Assembly: GCA_017965685.1 (NCBI GenBank)
Contig: JAGCPM010000172.1
Location: 1 to 7,386 of the forward strand
Direction: 5' to 3'
Length of the DNA stretch: 7,386 nucleotides
Source: Kiritimatiellia bacterium
GTDB lineage: Bacteria > Verrucomicrobiota > Kiritimatiellia > RFP12 > UBA1067
Positions 6,245 to 7,386 of this stretch are shown piece after piece. The notes under the pieces were generated by a model that had not been told where the DNA came from, did no database searches, and was given only the letters and a program-made list of their open reading frames with translations. The position numbers and the translations under genes were made by a program. Position 1 is the first letter of the stretch, and every line of letters begins with the position of its first letter.

Positions 6245-6612
6245 TGTTCGGCCTCGAAAGCGAAGAGGCGAAACTGTTGTTGAACGTCGCCCTTATGGCG
6301 ACCGGGCAGAACCGCTTCAGCTCCGCCGCGAAAATTCTCGCGGTGCTGGGGCGGTTCCGTCCGGAGGAGGCGTCCGTCGCCGTGGCGAACGCCATCCTCT
6401 TCATAAGCATGCTGGATTTCAAGGGGGCGGTGGAGTACATCGACCGCGATGCTCTGCTGCGTTTCCCCAAGTCCGCGATGCTGAAGGCTTTCAGGGGTAT
6501 GGCTCTTTTGAGGATGGACCGCAGATCCGAGGCGATGGCATCTCTCGGCGAGGCTGCGTCCGACACCGCCGATCCAGCGGCGGCGCAACTGGCAAAGGAT
6601 TTAATGTCATGA
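6244..6612 (+). CDS. yscG: YscG-like TPR chaperone for the needle subunit
   Basis: A 122-residue all-helical protein (YscG is ~115) read as about three tetratricopeptide-like helix pairs: roughly 6-39 (ALMATGQNRFSSAAKILAVL), 40-73 (ANAILFISMLDFKGAVEYI) and 75-108 (AFRGMALLRMDRRSEAMASL). Each shows the TPR spacing of a small residue, a basic or aromatic turn and an A-x-x-x-L helix. YscG wraps the C-terminal helix of the needle protein and is itself held by YscE. This gene lies directly after sctF with a YscE-like gene before it, matching the Yersinia E-F-G order. The ATG at 6244 shares one base with the sctF stop (TGATG) and has no clear SD, so it is probably translated by reinitiation after sctF. 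YscY is another small TPR chaperone of this fold. The position favours YscG, but a YscY-like or dual role cannot be excluded. 'sctG' is avoided because it is also used for the pilotin. Confidence 0.8.
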   Translation: MFGLESEEAKLLLNVALMATGQNRFSSAAKILAVLGRFRPEEASVAVANAILFISMLDFKGAVEYIDRDALLRFPKSAMLKAFRGMALLRMDRRSEAMASLGEAASDTADPAAAQLAKDLMS

Positions 6613-6986
6613 CAGAATCGATGATTGTGGAGGCTGTAAGAGCGGCCGGAGGACCGCAGGCCGCCGGGTTCGCGGCGATGCCGCAGGCACCGGCGCAGGT
6701 TGCCGACCCGAGTGCGGTTTCGCGCTTCCAGGAGGCGATGGGAACGACTCCCGTCCCGTTCGTTTCGCAGGCTTCGGCGGCGTGGCGAGAGGCGCAGGCG
6801 AACAATCAGGGCATCCTGCACAGGATACGCGCGCTTTCGGAACTCGGAAAGATGCACGGACCGTCCTCGCGCGAACTGGTGGAATTACAATACGAGGTGA
6901 TGAACCTCTCGTTCCAGCAGGAGGTCGTGACAAAGGTGGCTGACAAGGCTTCTACCGCGATTCAGACGCTGATAAAGAACCAGTAG
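6609..6986 (+). CDS. sctI: SctI inner rod protein (YscI/HrpB family)
   Basis: A 125-residue protein (YscI is ~115) that is exported early and forms the rod or adaptor anchoring the needle in the basal body. It also takes part in the switch of substrate specificity. The N-terminal half (1-55) is Ala/Pro/Gln-rich and probably disordered. The C-terminal half is helical and carries the family signature: helix EAQANNQGILHRIRALSEL (61-79), then SSRELVELQYEVMNLSFQQEVV (87-107), matching 'sp-elL-lQy-v-k-sl-ve-vak', and finally the polymerising end KVADKASTAIQTLIKNQ. The ATG overlaps the yscG-like stop as ATGA, with AAAGGA at 6594-6599, 9 nt upstream. In Yersinia a yscH (yopR) gene lies between yscG and yscI. 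None is present here. sctJ follows after a 13-nt gap, as expected. Confidence 0.93.
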   Translation: MTESMIVEAVRAAGGPQAAGFAAMPQAPAQVADPSAVSRFQEAMGTTPVPFVSQASAAWREAQANNQGILHRIRALSELGKMHGPSSRELVELQYEVMNLSFQQEVVTKVADKASTAIQTLIKNQ

Positions 6987-6987
6987 C

Positions 6988-6991
6988 GGAG
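6988..6991 (+). promoter_or_regulatory. Ribosome binding site of sctJ
   Basis: GGAG (within GGAGAG) in the 13-nt gap after sctI lies 8 nt before the GTG at 7000. It supports this GTG as the sctJ start. Confidence 0.6.
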
Positions 6992-6999
6992 AGATTAAG

Positions 7000-7386
7000 G
7001 TGAAGAATGAAGAATCCATATCGCGGGCCGCGCTTGCCGCTTTTGCGGCGTCTTGCCTGCTGTTTGCCGGATGCGAAAAGGAGACAACCCTCCACTCCGG
7101 TCTTGAGGAGCGTCAGGCGAATCTCGTCATGGCCGCGCTTCTCGACGCTGGAATCGGTTGCCACAAGTCGCCCGGCGAGGAAGGTACGTGGAGCGTGTCG
7201 GTCTCTGAATCTAAGTTTGCGGATGCCGTGAACCTCCTGGAGAAGGAAGGCCTTCCGCGCAAGGCGCACCAAGGCATAGGCGAGGTTTTCAAGAAGACGG
7301 GAATGATATCTTCCCCGAGCGAGGAGAGAATAAGATTCATGGATGCTCTCTCGCAGGACCTCGCGAAGACGATTTCGGGGATAGAC
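7000..7386 (+). CDS. sctJ: SctJ inner-membrane ring lipoprotein (YscJ/PrgK family), 3' end outside window
   Basis: The first 129 residues of a protein usually ~245 long; the frame is open to the right edge. SctJ forms the inner ring of the basal body within the SctD ring. It has a lipoprotein signal peptide: charged start KNEESISR, hydrophobic core ALAAFAASCLLF, and the lipobox LLFAGC with Cys at position 25. Phe at -3 is less common than Leu. The mature part follows the YscJ/FliF ring-building domain closely. TLHSGLEERQANLVMAALLDAGI matches the 'LytgL-e-eANeml-lL' start. The sequence then runs through SVSESKFADAVNLLEKEGLPR to VFKKTGMISSPSEERIRFMDALSQDLAKTISGID, with the hallmark 'glisSp-eE--R---a--qel--tl--ID'. 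The GTG start is supported by GGAG 8 nt upstream, and the next ATG in this frame (7126) would lose the signal peptide. Transmembrane and C-terminal parts lie beyond the window. Confidence 0.97.
   Translation, partial: MKNEESISRAALAAFAASCLLFAGCEKETTLHSGLEERQANLVMAALLDAGIGCHKSPGEEGTWSVSVSESKFADAVNLLEKEGLPRKAHQGIGEVFKKTGMISSPSEERIRFMDALSQDLAKTISGID

Overview
The window is a dense, single-direction (+ strand) stretch of a type III secretion system (T3SS, injectisome) gene cluster. It holds eleven genes: nine complete T3SS genes, a tenth (sctJ) cut by the right edge, and one partial gene cut by the left edge. In order they are: the C-terminal part of a probable AIM24-like protein; sctW (gatekeeper, YopN/CopN type with a fused TyeA-like C-terminus); a class I CesT/SycN-like chaperone; a probable sctX (YscX-like early substrate); sctV (export gate, FHIPEP family); sctD (inner-membrane ring with a FHA-like domain); a yscE-like needle co-chaperone; sctF (needle subunit); a yscG-like TPR needle chaperone; sctI (inner rod); and the 5' part of sctJ (lipoprotein of the inner-membrane ring).

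Almost every junction is a stop/start overlap (ATGA, TGATG or 10-13 nt). There is no room for an internal promoter except the 48-nt gap before sctF, so the genes are probably co-transcribed from a promoter left of the window. The sctF gap carries a GAAA-capped hairpin at the yscE stop codon, followed by an A-rich leader with a strong Shine-Dalgarno (SD). This fits raised translation or mRNA stability for the needle subunit.

The gene set and order match the Ysc family: yopN-tyeA-sycN-yscX-(yscY)-yscV joined directly to yscD-E-F-G-(H)-I-J. In Yersinia these blocks lie in two separate operons. Here they are fused, and no yscY or yscH homologue sits in its usual place.

How the parts should work together: SctD and SctJ build the inner-membrane rings. 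SctV forms the cytoplasmic nonameric export gate. SctX probably acts at that gate as an early substrate. SctW with its chaperone controls the switch to translocator and effector export. The YscE/YscG-like pair holds SctF monomers in the cytosol until export, and SctI forms the rod at the needle base.

The host must be a Gram-negative (diderm) bacterium. I estimate GC in the high 50s percent. The Ysc/Chlamydia-like gene set and the AIM24-like neighbour would suit a proteobacterium or a member of the PVC group (Verrucomicrobiota, Lentisphaerota, Kiritimatiellota or relatives). I cannot assign a taxon from the sequence alone. No RNA genes, CRISPR arrays, insertion sequences or convincing minus-strand genes were found, and no stretch over 50 nt lacks a gene.
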